This document shows, one piece after another, positions 1 through 5,816 of a DNA stretch of 5,816 nucleotides. How positions within the stretch are numbered: the first letter of the stretch is position 1; each line of letters opens with the position of its first letter. The position numbers were made by a program, and so were the translations under genes. The notes under the pieces are model-generated. The model made no database searches. It was not told where the DNA came from and worked only from the letters and a program-made list of their open reading frames with translations. The stretch lies in NCBI GenBank assembly GCA_947177375.1, contig CAMWUF010000080.1:1-5816 (forward strand). The letters are read 5' to 3'. This DNA is from an uncultured Ruminococcus sp. Lineage in GTDB: Bacteria; Bacillota; Clostridia; Oscillospirales; Ruminococcaceae.

Positions 1-52
1 ATTTTAGCATATAATTTTAGATTTGTCCAGAGGATTAAAAAAAATATCCTAC

Positions 53-85
53 TTTGCACAGCAATTTTTTTTAAATTTGTGCAAA
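53..85. repeat. Perfect 8-bp inverted repeat with 17-nt spacer
   Basis: TTTGCACA at 53-60 is mirrored by TGTGCAAA at 78-85. The spacer is T-rich, and a run of seven T follows at 93-99. It could be the remains of a terminator for a gene left of the window, or a regulator site upstream of the yfhO-like gene. The wide spacer and the 7-nt gap before the T run make it a poor textbook terminator. A second small element, TTTAG-GGT-CTAAA, lies at 102-114. The whole 1-150 stretch holds no credible reading frame. Confidence 0.35.
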
Positions 86-150
86 ATCACGATTTTTTTA
101 ATTTAGGGTCTAAAACTTTCACATTCTGAATGAAAAAATACAATTTCCCC

Positions 151-179
151 TTGCAAAATACAAAAAAGCATGTTATAAT
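151..179 (+). promoter_or_regulatory. Extended -10 sigma-A-type promoter of the yfhO-like gene
   Basis: A -35 TTGCAA (151-156) and a perfect -10 TATAAT (174-179) are separated by 17 bp. TG at 171-172 gives an extended -10. Transcription should begin near 186, leaving a leader of about 65 nt. That leader carries a weak TCTGT/ACAGA hairpin (188-205), a long A run and AGGAGG at 235-240, 10 nt before the ATG. I see no riboswitch-like fold in it. Confidence 0.7.
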
Positions 180-250
180 AACGATAATCTGTATGTTAGA
201 ACAGAGAATCATCTAAAAAAATTTTAAAAAAAAAAGGAGGAAAATTTTTT

Positions 251-3118
251 ATGTTAAGTCAAAATGCAGAAGTCAATTCTGCATCCAAAGCAACACTGTT
301 ACAGGGTAAGAACAAAGCTTCCATTGGCGAAGTTCTTAAAAGCTGGGCATCCCGTAACCGATGGTATCTGATGGCATTTTTTATTCCGATTATTTTAATG
401 TATATCAGCTATGCTATTTTCGGACTGTATCCATTCGGGGAGGAATCCGTTCTTGCATTGGACTTTAATGCACAGTATGTGTATTATTTTGAAGCTTTGC
501 GAGATGCATTCTGGGGCGATGGAAGTGTTTTCTACAGTTGGGGACGAAATCTCTCAGGCGGTTATATGGGTATTATTGGCTATTATTTAGCAAGTCCATT
601 TACCCTGATTGTTATGCTTCTCCCTGAAAAAATGATGTTAACAAGTTTGTTACTCATGATTCTTGCCAAAATTGGTTCTGCAAGTACCATATTCTGTTTA
701 TATTTGCAGAAATCAAAAAAATTACAGCCAATGTCTGCTATGATGTTTGGTATTTTATATTCTCTCATGGCATATATGGTCATTCAGACAATTGACCCGA
801 TGTGGTTAGATGGTCTGGTATTTTTGCCATTAATTGCACTTGGTGTGGAATATTTAATAGACGATGGCAGAAAAATTAATTATATTATTCCATTGGCAAT
901 TATGTTTGTCGCTAATTTCTATATTGGCTATATGGTAGGTATTTTCACAGCATTTTATTTTATTTATTATTTATTCTTTGGCACAGAGCTGAAAAACAGA
1001 AAAGCAAAAGATTATATTTACACTTGTTTCACATTTGGTGTTAGCACAATTGTTTCTGTGATGTGTTCCGCATTTATGATTCTTCCAGTGTATAAAGCAT
1101 TATCACTTGGTAAATTTGATTTCACAACACCAGATTATAGCTTTAAAACACAGTTTGACCCGATTATTATTTTAAGACAGCTTCTGACATGTCAATATGA
1201 TTCTGTTAATGTACAGGGTAGCCCTGAGATTTATTGTGGTATTTTAACTGTTGTCTTATTGCCTTTGTTCTTCCTGAGTAAAAAAATTACAGTAAAGAAA
1301 AAAATGGGCTATGGATTTTTATTAACAGTTATGTTCTTCAGCATGTATATTAAACCTGTTGATATGTGGTGGCATGGCGGACAAGTGCCAAACTGGCTGC
1401 CATTCAGATATTCTTTTATTGTATCATTTATTTTATTATCTATGGCAGCAAGTGTTTACAAAGAATTAGAGCATACAGATGTCACACATTTTGGTGGTGT
1501 TTTCTTTGGCATTATGGCAATTGCATTATATATTAATGCACAGGAATATGAACATCTTGATGCAATGAAATCTATCTGGCTGTCAATTGGTCTTGCAGGG
1601 GTATATTTGTTAATTTTATACAGCATGTGCCAGAAAAAAACAAAATATGCTTTGCCAATTCTCTTAATGTGCGTCATTTCTGGTGAATTACTATTTAATA
1701 CAGTAGAGACCATGAAAGCTGTTGACAAGGAAGTTGCCTATTCTACCAGAGCTTCTTACAGGACTTTTGTCCGTTCTGGTCGTGAAGCAGTTGCTACAAT
1801 GAATGAATTGGATAAAAATAGCAATGACCCTGACGGTGGTTTATTCCGTTCTGAAAAGACATTTACAAGATGTATTAATGATAATTTAGCATTTGGTCTG
1901 AAAGGTCTTACACATTCCAGCTCCGTCATGAATGCACAGACTTTGAATTTTATTGAAACACTTGGTTATAACATGAGAAGTTATTATTCCCGTTATGACG
2001 GCACAACAGAACTTGCTGACTCTCTGCTTGGTATTAAATATGTTCTTGACAGAGGTGAAAATACGCCTAGAAGTCTTTTGCATGAATCTTATGAACGTGT
2101 TGCAGATTATAATTATCAAGACTATGATGATAAAAATGCTGATGGTTCTCCTAAAAGTAAGACAATTAGCATTTATAAAAATCCAAATGCATTATCTATT
2201 GGCTATATGGTCAGTGAAGATTTATTAAGAATTGACCATCTTGGAAATGATAATCCATTTAATAGCCAGAATGTTCTGTTAAGCAGCATGATGGGGAAAA
2301 CTGTTTTTGACGAAGAAGGACAAATTGCAGGTATAGAATCTTATTATACAGCAATTAATCTTGATGACACTGTTCTTGGAGCAGTTACACTTTCTGATTA
2401 TAACGGACAGGCTTGTTATACAAAAATGGATTCTGGCGACCCAACTGTTGACTATTGTTTCACAGTCACAGAAAATAAGCGTGTTTATGCCTATCTCAAA
2501 ACAGAAAATGAACAGGCTGTTAATTTATGGCTCGGCACGTATGACGAAGAAAAAGGCAATTATGAATTTGACAGCAGAGGTTTTGGCACGTATTTTGAAA
2601 CCAAAAACTATTGCATTTTAGATTTAGGTGTCTATGAAGTCGGAACAAAAGTTGCATTGCGTATGACAGTTAGCAATGATAATAATGCAACTATCGTAAA
2701 AGCACCTTATTTCTATTATTTCAACGAAGATGTCTTCCAAAATGACATTGATATTTTAAAAACAAAGCAATTAAATATTCAAAAACATTCCGACACGTAT
2801 ATTAAAGGCACTGTAGATGCACAGGAAGGCGAAATATTATTTACTTCTATTCCTTATGAAGAAGGCTGGACTGTCAAAGTAGACGGCAAAAAAGTTGACA
2901 CATCACAATGCATAAAAGCAATGATTTATGTGCCACTAACAGCGGGAACGCATACAGTGACATTATCTTATTTACCGCCTTATTTTGCATTAAGCATGGT
3001 ATTATTAGTGATTGGTGTAGTTGTGATTATCATGTTCTATCGTTATGACAGAAAAAATAATAAAATTTTAATCGCAAGAATCAGAAATAAAAAACGTGAA
3101 GCAATGAAAAATGCATAA
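251..3118 (+). CDS. YfhO-family polytopic membrane protein (GT-C-like)
   Basis: This 955-residue integral membrane protein belongs to the YfhO family. The B. subtilis member works with the glycosyltransferase CsbB in adding GlcNAc to lipoteichoic acid; the family is thought to use polyprenyl-phosphate-linked sugars on the outer face. By eye there are about 13-14 hydrophobic segments between residues 38 and 484, a large presumed extracytoplasmic domain (about 485-908), one last membrane helix (about 910-930) and a basic cytoplasmic tail. Family hallmarks are LALDFNAQ (68-75, with Asp71 in the first outer loop as in GT-C enzymes), GRNLSGG (98-104), YYLASPF (111-117), MWLDG (184-188), NFYIGYM (222-228), FRYSF (385-389), DSLLGIKYVL (590-599), and C-terminal SIPYEEGW (866-873) plus VDGKKV and GTHTVTLSY. 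The start is fixed by AGGAGG 10 nt upstream. It is somewhat longer than B. subtilis YfhO. No partner glycosyltransferase or GtcA-like flippase is adjacent, so the acceptor and sugar are unknown. Family assignment is firm; function is inferred. Confidence 0.88.
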   Translation: MLSQNAEVNSASKATLLQGKNKASIGEVLKSWASRNRWYLMAFFIPIILMYISYAIFGLYPFGEESVLALDFNAQYVYYFEALRDAFWGDGSVFYSWGRNLSGGYMGIIGYYLASPFTLIVMLLPEKMMLTSLLLMILAKIGSASTIFCLYLQKSKKLQPMSAMMFGILYSLMAYMVIQTIDPMWLDGLVFLPLIALGVEYLIDDGRKINYIIPLAIMFVANFYIGYMVGIFTAFYFIYYLFFGTELKNRKAKDYIYTCFTFGVSTIVSVMCSAFMILPVYKALSLGKFDFTTPDYSFKTQFDPIIILRQLLTCQYDSVNVQGSPEIYCGILTVVLLPLFFLSKKITVKKKMGYGFLLTVMFFSMYIKPVDMWWHGGQVPNWLPFRYSFIVSFILLSMAASVYKELEHTDVTHFGGVFFGIMAIALYINAQEYEHLDAMKSIWLSIGLAGVYLLILYSMCQKKTKYALPILLMCVISGELLFNTVETMKAVDKEVAYSTRASYRTFVRSGREAVATMNELDKNSNDPDGGLFRSEKTFTRCINDNLAFGLKGLTHSSSVMNAQTLNFIETLGYNMRSYYSRYDGTTELADSLLGIKYVLDRGENTPRSLLHESYERVADYNYQDYDDKNADGSPKSKTISIYKNPNALSIGYMVSEDLLRIDHLGNDNPFNSQNVLLSSMMGKTVFDEEGQIAGIESYYTAINLDDTVLGAVTLSDYNGQACYTKMDSGDPTVDYCFTVTENKRVYAYLKTENEQAVNLWLGTYDEEKGNYEFDSRGFGTYFETKNYCILDLGVYEVGTKVALRMTVSNDNNATIVKAPYFYYFNEDVFQNDIDILKTKQLNIQKHSDTYIKGTVDAQEGEILFTSIPYEEGWTVKVDGKKVDTSQCIKAMIYVPLTAGTHTVTLSYLPPYFALSMVLLVIGVVVIIMFYRYDRKNNKILIARIRNKKREAMKNA

Positions 3119-3131
3119 TATTAAAAATTTC

Positions 3132-3164
3132 AAAAGGGACGGCATTTCCCATGCTGTCCCTTTT
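3132..3164 (+). terminator. Strong Rho-independent terminator after the yfhO-like gene
   Basis: A 14-bp stem (3132-3145 with 3151-3164, one G-U pair) encloses the 5-nt loop TTCCC. The stem is GC-rich in the middle (GGGACGGCAT) with A and T tracts at its base. It lies 14 nt after the stop codon. The symmetric A/T ends would also allow leftward termination. It should separate the yfhO-like gene from thrB. Confidence 0.85.
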
Positions 3165-3171
3165 CACAGGT

Positions 3172-3212
3172 TTATGCAGTTTTGCATAATATTATTATAA
3201 TATAATTATATT
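3172..3212 (+). promoter_or_regulatory. Putative thrB promoter region with perfect 7-bp hairpin
   Basis: Two overlapping TATAAT hexamers (3196-3201 and 3201-3206) stand upstream of thrB, but no good -35 is correctly spaced from either. Just before them is the perfect inverted repeat TTATGCA (3172-3178), GTTT, TGCATAA (3183-3189), placed where a -35 or an operator would be. The strong terminator upstream means thrB probably needs a promoter here. The exact element used is uncertain. Confidence 0.35.
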
Positions 3213-3240
3213 CAGAAATTCAAAAAGGAGTGATTATTTC

Positions 3241-4128
3241 ATGATAAAATTACAAATTCCTGCAACAAGTGCTAATCTTGGAGCTGGATTTGATGCTTTG
3301 GGCTTAGCTTTGCAATATTATAATTATGTCGAAATGGAAGAATCAGATTGCATAGATATTACATCTACAGACGGCACTTCGATTCCTACAGACGAAAAAA
3401 ATTTAATTTATATTTCTGCAAAAGATTTATTTGAAGTCTGTGGGAAAAAATTAACTGGTCTGAAATTAATCCAGACAAATCAAATTCCCATGACAAGAGG
3501 CTTAGGCTCTAGCTCAGCTTGTATTGTTGCTGGATTAGTAGGAGCAAATACTTTGCTTGGGAATCCTTTGGGAACAGATGATTTAGTTGACCTTGCAACC
3601 CAAATTGAGGGTCACCCTGATAATATTGCACCTGCCTTGCTAGGAGGCATTGTAACAGCTGTTTTTGACGGAAGGCGTGTACATTGGGTCAAACAAGAAG
3701 TTTATACAAAACTTAGATTCGTTGCTATGATTCCAGATTTTGAATTAAAAACAGAAAAAGCAAGAGCCTGTTTGCCAACAGAAATTTCCCACAAAGACGC
3801 TGTGTATAATTTATCTCGTGCCGCATTATTTTCAGCTTCTCTTTTAACTGGAAAATTTGAAAATCTTCGTACTGCAACACATGATAAATTACATCAGCCT
3901 TACAGAATGGCATTAATCCCACATGCAAGAGAAGTGTTTGACATTGCCTATGCACATGGTGCGTATGCAGTCTATATTTCAGGTGCAGGACCTACTATCA
4001 TGGCAATTGTAGACGAAGAAAATACATATTTTGCAGGAAAAATGCGTTTTTCTCTTGATAATACAGGTTTAAAAGGCTGGCAAGTGCATGATTTAAAAAT
4101 TGATAACACTGGCTGTGTATTATTATAA
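3241..4128 (+). CDS. thrB: Homoserine kinase ThrB
   Basis: This cytoplasmic GHMP-family kinase phosphorylates L-homoserine with ATP to O-phospho-L-homoserine, the substrate of threonine synthase. Its 295 residues match the usual ThrB length. The N-terminal IPATSANLGAGFDALGLAL (6-24) is the homoserine-kinase form of the substrate-side motif. IPMTRGLGSSSA (82-93) is the GHMP phosphate-binding loop. EGHPDN (123-128) followed by IAPALLGG, NLSRAAL (190-196), DKLHQPYR (215-222) and SGAGPT (247-252) are all in the family order. AAGGAG at 3225-3230 lies 10 nt before the ATG. It stands alone: no hom, thrC or aspartokinase gene is in the window, and terminators flank it on both sides. No threonine leader peptide or T-box-like structure is visible in the short leader. 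No key motif is missing. Confidence 0.96.
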   Translation: MIKLQIPATSANLGAGFDALGLALQYYNYVEMEESDCIDITSTDGTSIPTDEKNLIYISAKDLFEVCGKKLTGLKLIQTNQIPMTRGLGSSSACIVAGLVGANTLLGNPLGTDDLVDLATQIEGHPDNIAPALLGGIVTAVFDGRRVHWVKQEVYTKLRFVAMIPDFELKTEKARACLPTEISHKDAVYNLSRAALFSASLLTGKFENLRTATHDKLHQPYRMALIPHAREVFDIAYAHGAYAVYISGAGPTIMAIVDEENTYFAGKMRFSLDNTGLKGWQVHDLKIDNTGCVLL

Positions 4129-4131
4129 TTA

Positions 4132-4166
4132 TCAAATCCCTGTAATGATTTTTACAGGGATTTTGA
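4132..4166. terminator. Shared bidirectional terminator between convergent genes
   Basis: AATCCCTGTAA and TTACAGGGATT form a 12-bp stem around the 6-nt loop TGATTT. Two further pairs follow past a single bulged T on the right arm. It fills most of the 40-nt gap between the thrB stop (4128) and the leftward flavoprotein stop (4169). TTTTGATTTT follows on the plus strand. The T tract is poorer in the minus direction, so it is probably more efficient for thrB. Confidence 0.75.
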
Positions 4167-4168
4167 TT

Positions 4169-4720
4169 TTAATCAATAGATTTTCCAAGTGCATAGGCTT
4201 CCTGAAGTTCAGGCTTATTTTTAATATCACCAACATCACCATTTCCACTGGCAAGAACATGCCCTAAACTTTCCCATTTTAAATGTCCCATCAAATGCTG
4301 ATAATAATTTAAAATATCTTCAAAGCCATTTCCTTCTGCTGACATAAGCAAAACGGCTTTTCTGTCATGTCCTCTTAATAAATTTCCGTCATTTTCTTCT
4401 AATGCAAATAGTCTGTCAATTGCGATTCTGATTTGTCCGCTCATATGCCAGTAATATAAAGGCGTTGCAAAAACAATAATATTACTTTCTTTGACAGCAG
4501 GATAAATTTTCTGCATATCATCTTTCTGCACACAAGGACAGACTTTACTGCTATGACCGCCAAAACAGCCTTTACAGCCATGAATTTCCATTTCATCAAG
4601 AAAAAATTCTACAACACTGTTTCCAGATTCTTCTGCACCTCTGGTAAATTCAGCTGTTAATGCAGAAGTATTGCCATTTTTTCTAGGACTGCCGTTTAAA
4701 ATTACAATTTTCTGATTCAT
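4169..4720 (-). CDS. Flavodoxin-fold NAD(P)H-dependent oxidoreductase, second paralogue
   Basis: This 183-residue cytoplasmic protein is of the NADPH-dependent FMN reductase / flavodoxin-like type. The phosphate loop NGSPRKNGN (9-17) should bind the FMN phosphate. TPLYYWHMSGQIRIAIDRLF (86-105) supplies the usual flavin-contacting loop and following helix. A cysteine segment holds Cys49, Cys52, Cys61 and Cys63 in the order C-x2-C-x8-C-x-C, followed by KDDM. This differs from the neighbour's spacing and lacks its third Cys. The frame is open further upstream, to an ATG at 4798, but I start at 4720. The first residues then align gap-free with the paralogue (13 of the first 20 identical), AGGAG (4731-4735) lies 10 nt upstream, and the longer form would overlap the preceding gene by 62 bp. 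It follows that gene by 16 nt, so the two form an operon. The electron acceptor (quinone, flavin, nitro or azo compound, or iron) is not readable from sequence. Confidence 0.87.
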   Translation of the reverse strand: MNQKIVILNGSPRKNGNTSALTAEFTRGAEESGNSVVEFFLDEMEIHGCKGCFGGHSSKVCPCVQKDDMQKIYPAVKESNIIVFATPLYYWHMSGQIRIAIDRLFALEENDGNLLRGHDRKAVLLMSAEGNGFEDILNYYQHLMGHLKWESLGHVLASGNGDVGDIKNKPELQEAYALGKSID

Positions 4721-4730
4721 ATTATCATTT

Positions 4731-4735
4731 CTCCT
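4731..4735 (-). promoter_or_regulatory. Ribosome binding site that fixes the start at 4720
   Basis: Read leftward, this is AGGAG 10 nt before the ATG at 4720. It lies in the 16-nt gap after the upstream stop codon (4737-4739) and touches it closely, which suits coupled translation. It is the main reason for rejecting the longer reading frame that starts at 4798. Confidence 0.75.
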
Positions 4736-4736
4736 A

Positions 4737-5282
4737 TTAAAGCTTATTTGCAAGTGCAATTGCCTGTTGACAGCCATCTGTTTTGTCAATATCGCCAATA
4801 TTTAATACACTTGGGACTAATACTTCACCAATCATAGTCCATTTGTTTAATTTTGCGGAACGTTCAATTGGAATGCGTACACCGTCCATAACAGTCATAT
4901 CATCTTCTTCACAACAAGTAATTAAAGCACATTCTTTGCCTGCAATATCCTTTCCGCCAATCACAAGTGAAAAAATTCTGTCAATCACAGCTTTAATTTG
5001 TGCAGGAATAGAATACCAGTAAACTGGCATTGTAAATACAATGACATCTGCATCAAGAATTGCTGGTGCAATTTTATTAAAATCATCATCAAATGTACAT
5101 GCTTTTCCAGTAGAATAACATGTCTGACAGGCACGGCAACCTGAAATTTTCATCATAGCTGTATCAAACCGTGTGACAGTATGTCCATTTTGTTCGGCTG
5201 TCTGAATAAATGCGTCTGTCATAGCAAAACTATTGCCATTTTTTCTTGGACTTCCTGTTAATACAAGAATTTTCTTGCCCAT
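4737..5282 (-). CDS. Flavodoxin-fold NAD(P)H-dependent oxidoreductase, first paralogue
   Basis: This 181-residue flavodoxin-fold protein is in the same family as its downstream neighbour and very likely arose with it by tandem duplication. TGSPRKNGN (9-17) is the FMN phosphate loop. GCRACQTC then GKAC place Cys49, Cys52, Cys55 and Cys62 in the pattern C-x2-C-x2-C-x6-C, followed by DDDFNKI. This is common in multimeric flavodoxin-like reductases and resembles, without proving, the compact cysteine motif of iron-sulfur flavoproteins. MPVYWYSIPAQIKAVIDRIF (85-104) is the conserved flavin-side loop and helix. Extra cysteines occur at 118, 123, 124 and 171. GGAGG (5291-5295) sits 8 nt before the ATG. 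It is the first gene of a two-gene leftward operon, divergent from an HxlR regulator, an arrangement typical of stress-induced flavin reductases. Substrate is unknown. Confidence 0.88.
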   Translation of the reverse strand: MGKKILVLTGSPRKNGNSFAMTDAFIQTAEQNGHTVTRFDTAMMKISGCRACQTCYSTGKACTFDDDFNKIAPAILDADVIVFTMPVYWYSIPAQIKAVIDRIFSLVIGGKDIAGKECALITCCEEDDMTVMDGVRIPIERSAKLNKWTMIGEVLVPSVLNIGDIDKTDGCQQAIALANKL

Positions 5283-5320
5283 AATACATACCTCCAGATT
5301 TAAAAATTTTTATTTCAGCA

Positions 5321-5349
5321 TTGACTTTTAGAAATTGCTGTGTTATTAT
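5321..5349 (+). promoter_or_regulatory. Promoter of the HxlR regulator gene
   Basis: The -35 TTGACT (5321-5326) and -10 TATTAT (5344-5349) are separated by 17 bp, with TG at 5341-5342 as an extended -10. Transcription should begin near 5356, giving a leader of about 50 nt. Its -10 shares 2 bp (5348-5349) with the -10 of the opposite-strand promoter. Confidence 0.65.
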
Positions 5350-5375
5350 TATAACATGATTTTATAAAATGTCAA
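5348..5375 (-). promoter_or_regulatory. Consensus promoter of the flavoprotein operon
   Basis: Read leftward it has a perfect -35 TTGACA (5375-5370), a 16-bp spacer and a perfect -10 TATAAT (5353-5348), with a TG extended -10 just ahead. Transcription should start near 5341, leaving a leader of about 60 nt. A promoter this close to consensus usually needs a repressor to hold it down, which fits the neighbouring HxlR gene. Confidence 0.75.
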
Positions 5376-5381
5376 GTACTT
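5359..5381. promoter_or_regulatory. Candidate HxlR operator palindromes
   Basis: Two perfect palindromes sit side by side: ATTTTATAAAAT (5359-5370), inside the spacer of the leftward promoter, and AAGTACTT (5374-5381), abutting its -35. Known YodB-type HxlR sites are TACT/AGTA-rich dyads, and AAGTACTT contains both half-motifs. A dimer bound here would block the leftward -35 and also lie over the early transcribed region of the regulator gene. Site use is inference. Confidence 0.4.
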
Positions 5382-5385
5382 ACCT

Positions 5386-5392
5386 AAAGGAG
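5386..5392 (+). promoter_or_regulatory. Ribosome binding site with long spacing before the HxlR gene
   Basis: AAAGGAG ends 14 nt before the ATG at 5407, longer than the 8-10 nt seen elsewhere in the window. No in-frame ATG, GTG or TTG lies between. An ATT at 5401 would give ideal spacing but would be a rare start. The ATG remains the best choice, perhaps with reduced translation, as is common for regulators. Confidence 0.55.
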
Positions 5393-5406
5393 AGTGTTTT
5401 ATTATC

Positions 5407-5742
5407 ATGAGCAATTTAGAATGCATTCAAAATGCAAAGCTTGAAAATACAGGCTTTTATTATACCATGCATTTAATACAGGGAAAATATAAAATGTTTA
5501 TTTTATATACGCTTATGCATTATGAACCTGTAAGATTTAATCAAATGCAACGCTATATTGGCAATATTTCTTATAAAACTTTAACTGCAACACTAAGACA
5601 ATTAGAAGCTGATAAATTAATTCACAGAAAAGAATACCCTCAGATTCCCCCAAAAGTAGAATATCGCTTAACAGAACGTGGCAAGTCTTTAATTCCTATT
5701 TTAGATACCATGTGTGAATGGGGAGATTTGCATAAAAATTAA
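5407..5742 (+). CDS. HxlR-family winged-helix transcriptional regulator
   Basis: This 111-residue DNA-binding protein has the usual length and motif order of the HxlR family, which act as dimers. MHLIQGKYKMFILYTLM (21-37) is the first conserved helix, in the place of the usual IGGKW. VRFNQMQRYIGNIS (42-55) and YKTLTATLRQLEADKLI (56-72) cover the helix-turn-helix and recognition helix. RKEYPQIPPKVEYRLTERG (74-92) is the wing, followed by the C-terminal dimer helix with LDTMCEWG (99-106). Cysteines occur at 6 and 103. Redox-sensing family members such as YodB and HypR use an N-terminal Cys, but here Cys6 lies about ten residues further from the GK motif than usual, and Thr15 occupies the canonical place. 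Its divergent position suggests it represses the flavoprotein operon and itself. The inducer is unknown. Confidence 0.93.
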   Translation: MSNLECIQNAKLENTGFYYTMHLIQGKYKMFILYTLMHYEPVRFNQMQRYIGNISYKTLTATLRQLEADKLIHRKEYPQIPPKVEYRLTERGKSLIPILDTMCEWGDLHKN

Positions 5743-5760
5743 TAATTATTATAATTTTTT
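5734..5760 (+). terminator. Weak all-AT hairpin after the HxlR gene
   Basis: AAAAATTA (5734-5741) pairs with TAATTTTT (5752-5759) around a 10-nt loop and runs into a T tract. The left arm overlaps the stop codon. With no G-C pair the stem is weak, so this may be chance in AT-rich DNA. The remaining 5761-5816 is AT-rich, and I see no gene or clear site in it. Confidence 0.3.
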
Positions 5761-5816
5761 AGTATATTTCTTTTTTAATTTTAAAAATTCCATTCTACAA
5801 TGAATCAGTATATAAG

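Noticed and set aside
1..20. ATTTTAG direct repeat (1-7 and 14-20)
   Set aside because: Only two short AT-rich copies; not enough for an array or an attachment site.
117..144. Second possible promoter TTTCAC-16-TACAAT before the yfhO-like gene
   Set aside because: Both hexamers are weaker than those at 151-179, and chance matches are common in such AT-rich DNA.
186..250. Possible riboswitch or attenuator in the yfhO-like leader
   Set aside because: The leader is only about 65 nt, with one weak 5-bp hairpin and an A run; there is no conserved aptamer-like structure or terminator.
1456..1728. 90-residue reading frame antisense to the YfhO-family gene
   Set aside because: It is the reverse strand of membrane-helix codons, with no ribosome binding site or promoter. 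The same holds for the other small frames within 583-2621.
3725..3955. 76-residue reading frame opposite thrB
   Set aside because: It lies fully antisense inside a well-conserved gene, has no ribosome binding site and matches no family I know.
4783..5022. 79-residue plus-strand frame across the first flavoprotein gene
   Set aside because: It is antisense to a gene with clear FMN-binding motifs and has no Shine-Dalgarno sequence.
5800..5816. ATG at the right edge as the start of another gene
   Set aside because: No ribosome binding site precedes it and only five codons are visible.

Overview
This is an AT-rich window with strong A/T third-position bias, full AGGAG-type ribosome binding sites and sigma-A-like promoters. 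Together with its gene content this points to a low-GC Firmicute. My best guess is an anaerobic gut-type Clostridia/Oscillospiraceae (Ruminococcus-like) chromosome; the genus is inference only. I see no IS element, phage gene, CRISPR array, tRNA or rRNA. All five genes belong to recognisable families, and I found no convincing new multi-gene system.

Layout: 1-250 is a gene-free leader with small inverted repeats and a good extended -10 promoter. 251-3118 (+) is a 955-residue YfhO-family polytopic membrane protein, probably a GT-C-like enzyme of cell-envelope glycosylation. It ends in a strong hairpin terminator (3132-3164). 3241-4128 (+) is thrB, homoserine kinase, with its own AT-rich leader. 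A hairpin at 4132-4166 lies between thrB and the convergent genes on the other strand and can serve both.

The right-hand part is a compact redox-type module. Two tandem paralogous flavodoxin-fold (NADPH-dependent FMN reductase-like) proteins are read leftward (5282 to 4737, then 4720 to 4169). A divergent HxlR-family winged-helix regulator is read rightward (5407-5742). The 124-bp gap between the first flavoprotein gene and the regulator holds two very good promoters on opposite strands whose -10 hexamers overlap by 2 bp, plus two perfect palindromes. The simplest model is that the HxlR protein represses the flavoprotein operon and its own gene from this gap and lets go on electrophile, quinone or oxidative stress, as known HxlR proteins such as YodB and HypR do. 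The inducer and the real reaction of the reductases cannot be read from sequence.

The yfhO-like gene, thrB and the flavoprotein module each appear to be separate transcription units. Nothing in the window links their functions.
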